64,000 bases of DNA from Gracilimonas amylolytica (lineage in GTDB: Bacteria; Bacteroidota; Rhodothermia; Balneolales; Balneolaceae). The stretch spans positions 124,001 to 188,000 of the forward strand of contig NZ_PQBS01000010.1 of assembly GCF_002911695.1 (NCBI RefSeq), in the 5' to 3' direction. Under the pieces are notes generated by a model, which saw only the letters and a list, made by a program, of their open reading frames with translations, searched no databases and was not told where the DNA came from. The position numbers and the translations under genes were made by a program. This document shows positions 17,790-26,460 of this stretch, piece after piece (the first letter of the stretch is position 1; the number at the start of each line of letters is the position of its first letter).

Positions 17790-18479
17790 ATGAAATTTCT
17801 TATTCAATCAACTGTATTGGCCTTGCTTTGCTCATCGTTTGCGCTGGCTCAAAACCGACCTGATCCCGAGGTGCCACAGGGAGAAAATCTTGATGTTCCT
17901 GAGGGATGGGAAGTTCGTTTAGACCGTGATATGGACGATTTAGTCATAGGGTCAGATCCGGAATCATCTGACATTTATTTTGTGAATATGACTCCCGGCT
18001 GGCATATTACTTCAGGTCCTGCTGCAATTTACCACCACCCATCCAACACCGCTTCTGGTAGTTACGATATCTCTGCGGTTCTGCACCTGTTTGACCCCGG
18101 TGAGAGGAACAGAGAAGCCTTCGGTATTTTTATGGGAGGAAACGATCTTGATAACAACAATCAAAATTACCTCTATTTCCTGATCCGCAATACCGGAGAA
18201 TTTCTGATCAAAGAGCGGATAGGCAGTGAAACTGAGGTCATTCAGAACTGGACCTCTAATGAATCCATTAATCTCTACACAGACGACCTGGAGGATTCAT
18301 CCGCTCAAAACACACTAAGTGTATCAGTCACGGATTCAGATATTAAGTTTTATATCAATGACACAGAAGTTGCCTCTGTGCCGACTGATAATTACACAAC
18401 CGACGGCCTTTATGGATTGAGGGTTAACCACAGTATTAACCTGCATATTTCAGACCTGACTTATACCTCACTTGATTAA
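17790..18479 (+). CDS. Secreted concanavalin-A-like (DUF1080-type) domain protein
   Basis: The preferred start (ATG 17790) has a GGGGAGA ribosome site a few bases upstream and gives a clean signal peptide (MKFLIQSTVLALLCSSFALA-Q); the in-frame ATG 39 bases upstream lacks both. The mature protein of about 208 residues is beta-rich, with a pattern typical of laminarinase/DUF1080 jelly-roll domains: WHITSGPAAIY, NQNYLYFLIRN, and VSVTDSDIKFYIND followed by DGLYGLRVN. No catalytic glutamates can be assigned, so carbohydrate or ligand binding is more likely than hydrolysis. The mscS gene starts 7 nt downstream. Confidence 0.7.
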   Translation: MKFLIQSTVLALLCSSFALAQNRPDPEVPQGENLDVPEGWEVRLDRDMDDLVIGSDPESSDIYFVNMTPGWHITSGPAAIYHHPSNTASGSYDISAVLHLFDPGERNREAFGIFMGGNDLDNNNQNYLYFLIRNTGEFLIKERIGSETEVIQNWTSNESINLYTDDLEDSSAQNTLSVSVTDSDIKFYINDTEVASVPTDNYTTDGLYGLRVNHSINLHISDLTYTSLD

Positions 18480-18486
18480 CTGATAC

Positions 18487-19374
18487 ATGACCTCATTTCG
18501 AGAAAAATTCGAGACCCAGATTCAACAGATCATTGAGTCTTTTCCTCAGATCCTTGGAGCGGTCGTGGCCATCATCATCTTCTTTTTTCTTGGAAGGCTG
18601 GTTAGCAATGGCATACATCAGATCCTCGGGAAGCGAAAAAGTACTGCTACCAAACAGACGCGTCAGATTCGCCGCATAATTCGCTGGGGATTCAATCTCA
18701 TTGGCTTTTACATTGCCCTCAATATTCTCGGATTAACACAGGTAGCTATGAGTTTTTTAGCAGCCGGTGGTGTCGTGGCTGTGGTTCTTGGATTTGCCTT
18801 CCGTGAGATCGGCGAAAACCTGCTGGCCGGGTTTTTTCTCTCGTTCAGCCGGTCCTTTGATGTTGGCGATCTGATCGAAAGTAATGGATTGAGAGGCATT
18901 GTTAAAAGGATCGAGATCCGCGATGTGCACATCCGAACGGCGGACGGATGTGATATTTATATTCCAAGTGCCACCATCTACAAAAACCCGCTCCATAATT
19001 TTACCCGGGATGGGCTTCGCAGAACCGACTTCACCATTGGCATTGACTATGGGGACGACTTGGGGGAGGCCATTCAATTACTGCATAATACTCTCAGAAA
19101 CAATCCATTGGTCTTGGATGATCCTGCCCCCGCTATTCAGATCTCGAATTTCACTCCCACCTACGTTGAGCTTCAGATCTATTTTTGGGTGAACCTCTTT
19201 GATACAGACCTGGATTTGTATGAAGTAAGATCTCGCATCATGGATGCAAGCCATCAGTCCCTTTCAGATAAAAAATATACTTTCAGCTCTAATGTTACCA
19301 CCGCTATCGATATGCTGCCTGTTCAGGTACAGATCGGGGACAAGAAAGATCAGAATTCGGATTCTACCAGTTGA
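18487..19374 (+). CDS. MscS-family mechanosensitive channel
   Basis: A 295-residue small-conductance-type channel. Three membrane segments are visible: residues 20-38, 60-80, and the pore helix region 85-115 with the Gly/Ala-rich VAAGG/VVAVVLGFAFREIGENL pattern typical of TM3. The cytoplasmic beta domain follows (GDLIESNGLRGIVKRIEIRD, then IPSATIYKNPLHNFTRDG). It would open on membrane tension and protect against hypo-osmotic shock. The gene follows the lectin-like gene by 7 nt. Its last 25 nt overlap the 3' end of the convergent fRMsr gene. Confidence 0.93.
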   Translation: MTSFREKFETQIQQIIESFPQILGAVVAIIIFFFLGRLVSNGIHQILGKRKSTATKQTRQIRRIIRWGFNLIGFYIALNILGLTQVAMSFLAAGGVVAVVLGFAFREIGENLLAGFFLSFSRSFDVGDLIESNGLRGIVKRIEIRDVHIRTADGCDIYIPSATIYKNPLHNFTRDGLRRTDFTIGIDYGDDLGEAIQLLHNTLRNNPLVLDDPAPAIQISNFTPTYVELQIYFWVNLFDTDLDLYEVRSRIMDASHQSLSDKKYTFSSNVTTAIDMLPVQVQIGDKKDQNSDSTS

Positions 19375-19820
19375 GCGATCTGTTCCAGCAGTGTTCGTTG
19401 CGCTTTGGTGATCGAGCCGCGGGTATTGGAATCAATATCGATCTGAGCTACAAAGGTATCACCCTTCATTATCGGAACCACGATCTCAGATTGCACATCC
19501 ACGCTGCAGGCTATGTAGTTATCTTCTTCATGCACATTCTGAGAGATAAAGGTCTCGTGTGATACAGCTACCTGCCCGCAAATTCCACGCCCAAAGGGAA
19601 TGCGTGCATGATCCGTAGGTTCCCCCACATAAGGACCTAAATGCAACTCTTCTTTTCCCTCCGGATCTGCAAAATAAAAGCCTACCCAGTCGAAGGTATC
19701 TACCTCCCTCTCAAGTAACTTACAGATCTCAAGCAGTTTTTCATCCCGGGCTGTGTTTTGGCAGAGAATGGTTTTAGTCTCAGTTAAGATGTGATCAATA
19801 GTTTGTTCTGTCAGGCTCAT
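19350..19820 (-). CDS. GAF-domain protein, free methionine-(R)-sulfoxide reductase-like
   Basis: A 156-residue single-GAF protein matching fRMsr, which reduces free Met-R-sulfoxide. It has the conserved DWVGFYF, GRGICGQV, YIACSVDVQSEIVVP and IDIDS segments. Of the three cysteines used in the Escherichia coli enzyme, the ones in GICG and IAC are kept, but the first (before RIP) is replaced: here the sequence is TDHARIP. The start is set at ATG 19820 because the homologous region begins there; the longer frame to 19934 would add an unconserved hydrophobic leader. It is convergent with mscS, overlapping by 25 nt. Confidence 0.83.
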   Translation of the reverse strand: MSLTEQTIDHILTETKTILCQNTARDEKLLEICKLLEREVDTFDWVGFYFADPEGKEELHLGPYVGEPTDHARIPFGRGICGQVAVSHETFISQNVHEEDNYIACSVDVQSEIVVPIMKGDTFVAQIDIDSNTRGSITKAQRTLLEQIAQLVESEF

Positions 19821-19945
19821 TCTTTTAATCAAAAAGTATAGAATAAAAAGGAGTTCAGGTATTTCAACCCGGTTAAATAATATAAAGCCAAAGTTAAGCT
19901 TTACCGGATGCAAAAACATCTTCTTTAAAATCAAAAAAAGCTCCT

Positions 19946-19953
19946 TATCTTTG
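19946..19953 (+). promoter_or_regulatory. Putative -7 promoter box (TATCTTTG) very close to the marC start
   Basis: TATCTTTG is a perfect match to TAnnTTTG and ends only 7 bases before the ATG at 19961, so the transcript would begin at or next to the start codon (leaderless). Confidence 0.45.
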
Positions 19954-19960
19954 GAGCTCT

Positions 19961-20635
19961 ATGGAAGAATTTTTTAAAGATATCATTCCCTTTTCCACAC
20001 TCTTTATGAGTGCGCTTGGGCTGTTTGCAGCGAGCTTTTCCTCCCTGTTCTCAGTGGTCAATCCCTTTGCGGCCATGCCTATCTATATTTCGCTGATGGA
20101 AGGGCACACGGACTCAGAAAAAATTCGCACGGCCCGAAAAGCCAGCACGTACATGTTCTTCGTGCTCATCATCTTTTTGTTGATCGGTACTTTTATCCTG
20201 AGCTTTTTCGGTATCAGCCTGCCCGGTATTCAAATTGCCGGCGGACTTGTGATCGTGCGTTCAGGATTCTCCATGTTAAGTCCCCAGAACGGTGGCAAGA
20301 AACTCACCAAAAAGGATCAGGAAGCCGCCATGGAAAAAGAGGACGTCTCTTTCAGCCCGCTTGCCATGCCCCTGCTTTCAGGACCGGGAAGTATCGCGGT
20401 TGTGATCGGTTTTGGCTCCGAAGCACAGGGGATCACTGATTATATCGTCAATGGCGTGGCGGTATTTGCCACAGCCTTTCTGGCTTATCTTATTCTTAGA
20501 GTTTCACCTAAACTCGTTAAATACATTGGCAGTTCAGGCATGTCGGTCATCACGCGTATGATGGGTTTCATTGTACTTGCCATTGGTGTGCAGTTTGTGA
20601 TAAACGGTATTTCCAAGTTTTACGGCATTGGGTGA
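19961..20635 (+). CDS. MarC-family integral membrane protein
   Basis: A 224-residue inner-membrane protein with six hydrophobic segments and the MarC/UPF0056 signatures: FSVVNPFAAMPIY near residue 35, IAGGLVIVRSGF, and SPLAMPLLSGPGSIA near residue 130. The family has no proven substrate; an early link to multiple-antibiotic resistance in Escherichia coli was not upheld. The gene appears leaderless. Its stop overlaps the start of the following DinB-family gene by one base (TGATG), so the two are translationally coupled. Confidence 0.9.
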   Translation: MEEFFKDIIPFSTLFMSALGLFAASFSSLFSVVNPFAAMPIYISLMEGHTDSEKIRTARKASTYMFFVLIIFLLIGTFILSFFGISLPGIQIAGGLVIVRSGFSMLSPQNGGKKLTKKDQEAAMEKEDVSFSPLAMPLLSGPGSIAVVIGFGSEAQGITDYIVNGVAVFATAFLAYLILRVSPKLVKYIGSSGMSVITRMMGFIVLAIGVQFVINGISKFYGIG

Positions 20636-21081
20636 TGGATCCCGAAAAAATGCTGAGATACGACAACTGGGCAAACACCCGTATCTTTAGAGCATTTAGT
20701 AACCTTGATCCTTCACAAGAAAAAAGTGAGATCCGAAAATTACTGGCCCATCTGTTAACGGCACAACGCGTTTGGGTGAACCGCATAAAAGGCGAACCCG
20801 CTCCCACTGAGATCTGGCCTGATCTTTCCGTTGAAGAACTGGTAAACCTTCTGAATGAAAATCCACCTTTGCTCCTGTCACTCATTCCTGACAAGGATCT
20901 GTCGGTCGAATATCAAAACTCAAGGGGTGAGTCCTTTCAGAATTCTGTCGAGGATATTTTGATGCACCTTATCATTCATGGTCAGCACCACCGTGCTCAA
21001 ATCGCCAGCTTATTGAGAACCACAGGTGCAACCCCACCGGCAACTGATTTCATCTTTTTTCTTCGCACATTAGAAAATTAG
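20635..21081 (+). CDS. DinB-family (YfiT-like) putative metal-dependent protein
   Basis: A 148-residue four-helix-bundle protein of the DinB/YfiT superfamily. The three metal-binding histidines fit LLAHLLTAQRVW and the C-terminal LIIHGQHHRAQIA, the usual H-x3-H pair; LRYDNWANTRI is the classic N-terminal motif. Members include bacillithiol or mycothiol transferases and hydrolases, but most are uncharacterised. ATG 20635 overlaps the marC stop; the GTG three bases earlier is an alternative start. Expression should be coupled to marC. Confidence 0.85.
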   Translation: MDPEKMLRYDNWANTRIFRAFSNLDPSQEKSEIRKLLAHLLTAQRVWVNRIKGEPAPTEIWPDLSVEELVNLLNENPPLLLSLIPDKDLSVEYQNSRGESFQNSVEDILMHLIIHGQHHRAQIASLLRTTGATPPATDFIFFLRTLEN

Positions 21082-21173
21082 CTGTCCGTTAGTTAGTTTC
21101 TATGCTTAATTGCAATTAAACGGACATCACTCTGCAACTGCTCGAAGAATATTTAGCGGCCTTTTCCTCTTTC

Positions 21174-22520
21174 ATGTGGGGATACCCCCTCGTCATCCTA
21201 TTGGTTGGTGGCGGACTTTGGTTTTTGATCTACTCCGGTTTCACCCCTTTCAAATTCTTCTTCCATGCCATTGATCTGGTTCGGGGAAGGTATGATAATC
21301 CGGACGATCCCGGTGATATCAATCACTTTGAAGCACTTTCAACGGCCCTGGCTTCCACGGTTGGTATGGGGAACATCAGTGGGGTTGCCGTAGCTATCTT
21401 TATGGGTGGGCCCGGGGCTCTCTTCTGGATGTGGATGAGTGCCATTGTTGGAATGGCCACCAAATTCTTTACCTGTACGCTTTCCATCATGTACCGGGGT
21501 GAAGACAGCAAAGGTAAAATTCAGGGTGGGCCCATGTACGTTATCCGGGAAGGCCTGAACAAAAAATGGATGCCCCTGGCGTATTTATTTGCCCTGGCCG
21601 GACTATTTGGTCCCCTACCCATCTTTCAAACCAATCAGCTGGTTCAGATCTTAAGAGATTTTGTGTATATCCCGAATGGCTGGGTTGAAGCTGATGCAGC
21701 CTTTTCCGGAAACCTGATCACCGGAATTGCTTTGGTCGGGCTGGTATCACTCGTGATATTTGGCGGGATCACCAAGATCGGTAAAGTGGCCTCCAAACTC
21801 GTACCTGCCATGGTGGTGATCTACTTTGTATCCGTGGTATTTATTCTGGCCGTTCATATCGGAGATGTTCCATACTATCTGGGACTGATCGTTTCAGATG
21901 CCTTTACCGGTAAAGCAGTAATGGGCGGAGCTGTTGGACAGCTGATCATCATCGGTATTCAGCGTGCAGCTTTCTCAAACGAAGCAGGAATCGGTACGGA
22001 GTCACTGGCTCACGGTGCATCCAAAACCAAAGAACCGGTCAGGGAAGGACTCGTAGCCATGATGGAGCCGGCCATCGATACGCTGATCGTATGTACGATG
22101 ACCGCTCTTGCCATTCTGGTAACCGGAGTGTGGCAAACCACCGAAGCCAACGGTGTCACACTCACCCTGAATGCCTTCAATGAAGCCTTACCCACCTTTG
22201 GAACCTATCTGCTGATGATCTCAGTATTTACCTTCAGCGTCAGTTCGATGCTGTCCTATTCCTACTATGGCTCCAAATGCCTTGGGTTTCTCATCGGTGC
22301 CGAGAAGCAACATCTTTACAATTACTTCTATGTGTTCTCCATCATCTTCGGTGCCGTAGCCTCGCTTGATGCCGTGATCAATCTGATCGATGGAATGTTT
22401 GCCCTGATGGCGGTCCCTACAATGATCTCAGCCCTGCTGTTGTCTCCAAAAGTCAGAGCTGCGTCTGTAGATTACTTCAAGAGACTCAGAGCCGGCGAGT
22501 TTAAAGAATTCAAGAAGTGA
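21174..22520 (+). CDS. Sodium:alanine symporter family (AGCS) protein
   Basis: A 448-residue symporter with about 10-11 membrane helices. AGCS signatures are ALASTVGMGNISGVAVAI (helix 2), GPMYVIREGL, RAAFSNEAGIGTESLAHGA and the final FNLIDG-like VINLIDGMFALMA. These carriers import alanine or glycine with Na+. Homology seems to begin before the first ATG: TTAGCGGCCTTTTCCTCTTTC upstream encodes LAAFSSF in frame, like the usual leader before W-G-x-P. That extension reaches a TAA at 21117 with no ATG, GTG or TTG, leaving CTG 21132 or ATC 21126 as possible atypical starts. The ATG at 21174 is kept as the conservative choice. Confidence 0.9.
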   Translation: MWGYPLVILLVGGGLWFLIYSGFTPFKFFFHAIDLVRGRYDNPDDPGDINHFEALSTALASTVGMGNISGVAVAIFMGGPGALFWMWMSAIVGMATKFFTCTLSIMYRGEDSKGKIQGGPMYVIREGLNKKWMPLAYLFALAGLFGPLPIFQTNQLVQILRDFVYIPNGWVEADAAFSGNLITGIALVGLVSLVIFGGITKIGKVASKLVPAMVVIYFVSVVFILAVHIGDVPYYLGLIVSDAFTGKAVMGGAVGQLIIIGIQRAAFSNEAGIGTESLAHGASKTKEPVREGLVAMMEPAIDTLIVCTMTALAILVTGVWQTTEANGVTLTLNAFNEALPTFGTYLLMISVFTFSVSSMLSYSYYGSKCLGFLIGAEKQHLYNYFYVFSIIFGAVASLDAVINLIDGMFALMAVPTMISALLLSPKVRAASVDYFKRLRAGEFKEFKK

Positions 22521-22523
22521 TGT

Positions 22524-22619
22524 AAATTGCCCCGGCCTTCAGGCCGGTGGTGCTAAAGAAACCCATATTACATCGAGTTTTTTTTAAAAGGACTGAAGTC
22601 CTGAAGGGCGGAGCAATTT
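22524..22619. repeat. Left REP-like hairpin pair of the transposase element
   Basis: Hairpin A, CCGGCCTTCAGGCCGG at 22532-22547, and hairpin B, GGACTGAAGTCC at 22590-22601. The outer 17 bases at 22524-22540 (beginning AAATTGC) pair with 22603-22619 with two mismatches, so the whole left end is itself an inverted repeat. Confidence 0.75.
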
Positions 22620-22697
22620 TTTGGGGCCAATACTTTACTTTTATTTTATTCATTCTATTTTTCCTGAGGGTACAAATAATAATCAGGAGTAAGAGAT

Positions 22698-23129
22698 ATG
22701 CCTTATATAAGAATGTATGGACACTTTGTGTGGGCTACAAAGAGTCGAAAAAAGCTACTCAGTATTGAAAACAAAGATCTATTGTGTGAACACATCAGGG
22801 AATATGCCAGATCTAAAAATATTCAACTCCTGAACATTAATGGCTGGCATGATCATTTGCATGCTATCATTTCCCTTTCATCCGATCAGAATATTGCTAC
22901 AATCATGAACCTGATCAAAGGTGAATCATCATTTTGGGCCAATAGAAACTTAAAGCTCCCTGAAAAATTTGGCTGGCAGGAAGAATATTTTGCCGTTTCA
23001 GTAAGTCAATCACAGCTCAAACAATTAAATCAATACATAGATCGTCAGGAAGAGCACCATATGATCAAATCATTCAAAAATGAGTATGATGAATTCATTA
23101 AAAAGTACAATTTCGATGTTATGATTTGA
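22698..23129 (+). mobile_element. REP-associated tyrosine (IS200-like Y1) transposase
   Basis: A 143-residue Y1 transposase of the IS200/IS605 superfamily. The HUH metal site is WHDHLHAII (His52-Asp-His-Leu-His), and the nucleophilic tyrosine is probably in LNQYIDRQEEHH, the motif region of REP-associated transposases. Such enzymes cut single-stranded hairpin substrates. Matching hairpin pairs flank the gene (22524-22619 and 23164-23216). The protein looks intact. There is no TnpB-like partner and no second ORF, so it may be a domesticated RAYT with its REP pair rather than a full insertion sequence. Base composition is more A/T-rich than its neighbours. Confidence 0.87.
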
Positions 23130-23163
23130 ATTGATCATTTTTGCTCCTGTCTTAAGTTTTGCT

Positions 23164-23216
23164 CCGGCCTTCAGGCCGGTGATGACTATAATTGAATAGT
23201 GTAGGGCTTTAGCCCT
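23164..23216. repeat. Right REP-like hairpin pair of the transposase element
   Basis: Hairpin A is identical to the left copy (CCGGCCTTCAGGCCGG, 23164-23179) and is also preceded by TTGCT. Hairpin B is AGGGCTTTAGCCCT at 23203-23216, preceded by GT, giving a GTAG-like tetranucleotide at the stem foot as in enterobacterial REPs. Order A then B is the same as at the left end. Confidence 0.75.
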
Positions 23217-23348
23217 TTACGGTTGTTAAACTCTGTACCCGAAGTTTTTGCCACTTTCCTTACCGCTTCATCTTTTGCATATTCTGAGCTGATTCTCTAT
23301 TCAACATTCATCCCGTGCATTCGGGGATAATTCCAAATTCTCAGTCTT

Positions 23349-25766
23349 ATGAAGCGAACACTACTTTTCCTGATCATGGCTTTGGTTTCATTTCAGGCCT
23401 TTGCCCAACTCCCAACTATTTCAGAAAAAACTGAAGGACTAACCAAAACCGAAGGCTTTTTCGATTACTATTATGATGAAGCCAAAGATCAGCTGTGGCT
23501 CGAGATCGATAAACTGGAAACAGAGTTCATCTACGTAAATTCGCTTACAGCAGGAATTGGATCGAATGATATCGGACTGGATCGTGGGCAGCTCGGCGAT
23601 ACCCGCATTGTTTATTTTGAGCGACGCGGGCCAAAGGTGATGATGATACAACCCAATTATGGCTTCAGGGCAGAGACGGATAATGCTCTTGAGAAAAAAT
23701 CCGTACAGGAAGCCTTTGCCAAATCCATTCTCGGCGGATTTGAGATCGCGGCTGAAGAAAATGGAAAAGTACTCATCGACCTCACCCCATTTTTGATACA
23801 GGATGCTCATGGTGTCACTAATTCACTGCGCCGCTCCAATCAGGGTTCGTACAGTTTGGATAAGAATCGCTCGGCCTTGTACTCCGAAGGAACCATGAAC
23901 TTCCCGAAGAACACCGAATTTGAAGTCACCTTAACCTTTGCCGGAAGTAATCCCGGTGGCTGGGTTCGCTCCGTGGTTCCAACCCCAGAGGCGATCACGG
24001 TTCGCCAGCATCATTCATTTGTACAACTCCCCGATGACGGTTACGAAAAAAGAGAATATGACCCACGTGCCGGCTATTTCGGGATCACCTATCAGGATTA
24101 TGGCACCCCTATTGATGAGCCGCTTGTAAAACGATATATCTCCCGCCATCGTCTTGAGAAGAAAGATCCCGGTGCACGTTTAAGTGAACCTGTAGAACCG
24201 ATCGTGTATTACCTGGATAACGGAACGCCCGAACCGGTCAGAAGCGCCCTCCTGGATGGTGCCCGCTGGTGGAATCAGGCTTTTGAAGCAGCCGGCTATA
24301 AAGATGCTTTTATCGTTAAGGTACTTCCTGAAGATGCTCACCCCCTGGATGTTCGATATAATGTCATACAGTGGATCCACCGCTCAACCCGTGGCTGGTC
24401 GTATGGTTCGTCCGTGCGTGATCCGCGAACGGGTGAGATCATTAAAGGGCATGTATCACTCGGTTCACTCCGTGTCCGTCAGGATTTCCTGATCGCGGAA
24501 GGGCTTCTCGCTCCTTATGCCGATGAATCTAAGGAAAACACTATGATGCAAGAAATGGCCCTCGCCCGGATCCGACAGCTTTCAGCCCACGAAGTGGGTC
24601 ATACCATCGGGATCGCGCACAACTTTGCGGCGAGTGTTACCAACGATGCGTCCGTGATGGATTACCCACATCCCCAACCCAAAATTGTGAATGGCGAGAT
24701 CGACCTTTCTGATCCGTATGATGTTGGGATCGGTGAATGGGATAAGATGGCGGTTTCCTACGGTTATCAGGACTTCCCGGATGGAACCGATGAAAAAGCA
24801 GCTCTTAACGAAATTCTGAATGAAGCCTACAATTCAGGCTTAAAGTACATCTCTGATCAGGATGCACGCCCACAGAGCGGAGCTCACCCCTATGCGCACC
24901 TATGGGAGTTTGGGAGTGATCCGGTTGAACAACTTCCAACCATCATGGAGATCCGCAAAACCGCCCTTGATAATTTTGGGGAAGCAAATCTTGAAAACGG
25001 ACGACCCCTGGCTGAACTTCAGGATGTGCTCGTGCCCATTTACCTGTTCCATCGGTATCAGGTTGAGGCCACTTCTAAACTGATCGGCGGACTGGATTAT
25101 ACTTATAAAGTTAAAGGAGATGATCAGGCATATCCTGAAATTGTGGAACGCACAACACAAGAAGAAGCCCTGAATGCCATGCTGGCTACTATTTCTCCTG
25201 AAGCATTGGCATTACCGGAAGAGCTTTTGGAGATCATTCCTCCGCGGCCGGCCGGACTTGGATATTCCCGTGAGTTATTCAGTGGGAATACCGGACCTGC
25301 CCTTGATGTGCTCGGCATTGCTGAAACGGCTGCCGATCTGCCGGTCAGCTTAATACTGAATCCGGATAGAGCCAATCGTCTGGTGGAATATTCTGCCAGA
25401 ACCGGCAACCTAAGCCTTGATGAGGTATTAGATGCACTCATCAATACAAGCTGGGATCAAAATTCACCAGAAGGATATTTGGGTTCCGTTCACCGTGTGG
25501 TGAAACATGTGGTCCTTAAAAATATGATCGCACTGGCCACATCAAACAGTGCCAACCCGGTAACAAAGGCTATTGTATTTGATAAGCTCACCGATCTAAA
25601 GGTCGAGCTTTCACTAAACTCAAATAATATTGCTGATAACAAGTATGCGGTTCATTTGATCGATCAATTTCTAAATAATCCTGAAGAATTTGAGGTTGAA
25701 GATGCTCCGGCTCCCCCTCCAGGTTCCCCTATCGGCAGTGGCGGCATGTACTATTGTGAGTTTTAA
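23349..25766 (+). CDS. Secreted zinc-dependent metalloprotease (DUF5117/DUF5118, metzincin-like)
   Basis: An 805-residue exported protein with a signal peptide (MKRTLLFLIMALVSFQAFA). The zinc site is HEVGHTIGIAHN: His414, Glu415, His418 and His424 form the metzincin H-E-x-x-H-x-x-G-x-x-H pattern. VMDYPHPQ about 20 residues later supplies the Met-turn-like methionine. The N-terminal 250 residues resemble the DUF5118/DUF5117 beta domains of this Bacteroidota-rich family, and the last 350 are helical. Substrate is unknown; by family it is a periplasmic or outer-membrane peptidase. Monocistronic. Confidence 0.88.
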   Translation: MKRTLLFLIMALVSFQAFAQLPTISEKTEGLTKTEGFFDYYYDEAKDQLWLEIDKLETEFIYVNSLTAGIGSNDIGLDRGQLGDTRIVYFERRGPKVMMIQPNYGFRAETDNALEKKSVQEAFAKSILGGFEIAAEENGKVLIDLTPFLIQDAHGVTNSLRRSNQGSYSLDKNRSALYSEGTMNFPKNTEFEVTLTFAGSNPGGWVRSVVPTPEAITVRQHHSFVQLPDDGYEKREYDPRAGYFGITYQDYGTPIDEPLVKRYISRHRLEKKDPGARLSEPVEPIVYYLDNGTPEPVRSALLDGARWWNQAFEAAGYKDAFIVKVLPEDAHPLDVRYNVIQWIHRSTRGWSYGSSVRDPRTGEIIKGHVSLGSLRVRQDFLIAEGLLAPYADESKENTMMQEMALARIRQLSAHEVGHTIGIAHNFAASVTNDASVMDYPHPQPKIVNGEIDLSDPYDVGIGEWDKMAVSYGYQDFPDGTDEKAALNEILNEAYNSGLKYISDQDARPQSGAHPYAHLWEFGSDPVEQLPTIMEIRKTALDNFGEANLENGRPLAELQDVLVPIYLFHRYQVEATSKLIGGLDYTYKVKGDDQAYPEIVERTTQEEALNAMLATISPEALALPEELLEIIPPRPAGLGYSRELFSGNTGPALDVLGIAETAADLPVSLILNPDRANRLVEYSARTGNLSLDEVLDALINTSWDQNSPEGYLGSVHRVVKHVVLKNMIALATSNSANPVTKAIVFDKLTDLKVELSLNSNNIADNKYAVHLIDQFLNNPEEFEVEDAPAPPPGSPIGSGGMYYCEF

Positions 25767-25783
25767 AAAAATATGGTGTTACA

Positions 25784-25856
25784 GTTCGAAGGTGTTGCGG
25801 TGTTATGGTATGCTTTGGCAGTACCATAACACCGTAACACCAAAACACCATCGCAC
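25784..25856. repeat. Palindromic element, copy 1 (upstream of aat)
   Basis: A long inverted repeat: GGTGTTGCGGTGTTATGGTA pairs with the 3' arm ending at 25841, with one G-T mismatch, and a tail AAAACACCATCGCAC follows. It lies 12 bases before the aat ATG. A second copy with compensating base changes is at 26461-26535. Confidence 0.8.
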
Positions 25857-25868
25857 TAACCACTAACT

Positions 25869-26453
25869 ATGCGCATCCTTCCACCCGAAAATCTGCTTGA
25901 AGCTTATGCACAGGGCATCTTCCCTATGGCAGAAAGTAAGGAGGCTGAAGATGTCACCTGGTACACGGCCAGAAAGCGGGGCATTATTCCCATCGGCAAA
26001 TTTCACACTTCGGATAACCTGGCTCGTATCATTCGTCAAAAGCGTTTCGAGGTTCGGATCAATCATAACTTTCGTGAGGTCGTCAAACAATGTGCTAATC
26101 GGGATTCCACCTGGATCAACGACCTGATCATCAATTCCTACGATGTGTTGAATCAGTATGGCAATGCCTTTAGTGTGGAATGTTATAGGGATGGCCAATT
26201 GGTGGGCGGTTTGTATGGAGTAAAACTCAAAGCTGCTTTTTTCGGGGAGAGCATGTTCAAAAAAGAGAAATGGGCTGATAAAGTAGCTTTGTTCTACTGC
26301 CATGAAATTCTTCAGAAGAATGGGTTCTTGCTGTGGGATACTCAGTTTTACACCGATCACCTGGCTCAATTCGGCTGCATTGAAATTGAAGCTGGAGAAT
26401 ATGACCAAATGCTGGATGAGGCCTTGAAAAAAGATTGTGAGTTTAAATTTTAG
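25869..26453 (+). CDS. aat: Leucyl/phenylalanyl-tRNA--protein transferase
   Basis: This 194-residue enzyme of the N-end rule pathway adds Leu or Phe from charged tRNA to N-terminal Arg or Lys, tagging proteins for ClpS/ClpAP. The fold motifs are clear: AYAQGIFPMAE at the N-terminus, WINDLIINSY, GGLYGVKLKAAFFGESMF in the centre, and the LWDTQFYTDHLAQFG region matching the usual D-x-Q-x-x-x-x-H-L motif. The gene is bracketed by two copies of the same palindrome (12 bases upstream and 7 bases downstream). clpA and clpS are not in the window. Confidence 0.94.
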   Translation: MRILPPENLLEAYAQGIFPMAESKEAEDVTWYTARKRGIIPIGKFHTSDNLARIIRQKRFEVRINHNFREVVKQCANRDSTWINDLIINSYDVLNQYGNAFSVECYRDGQLVGGLYGVKLKAAFFGESMFKKEKWADKVALFYCHEILQKNGFLLWDTQFYTDHLAQFGCIEIEAGEYDQMLDEALKKDCEFKF

Positions 26454-26460
26454 TGTTAAT

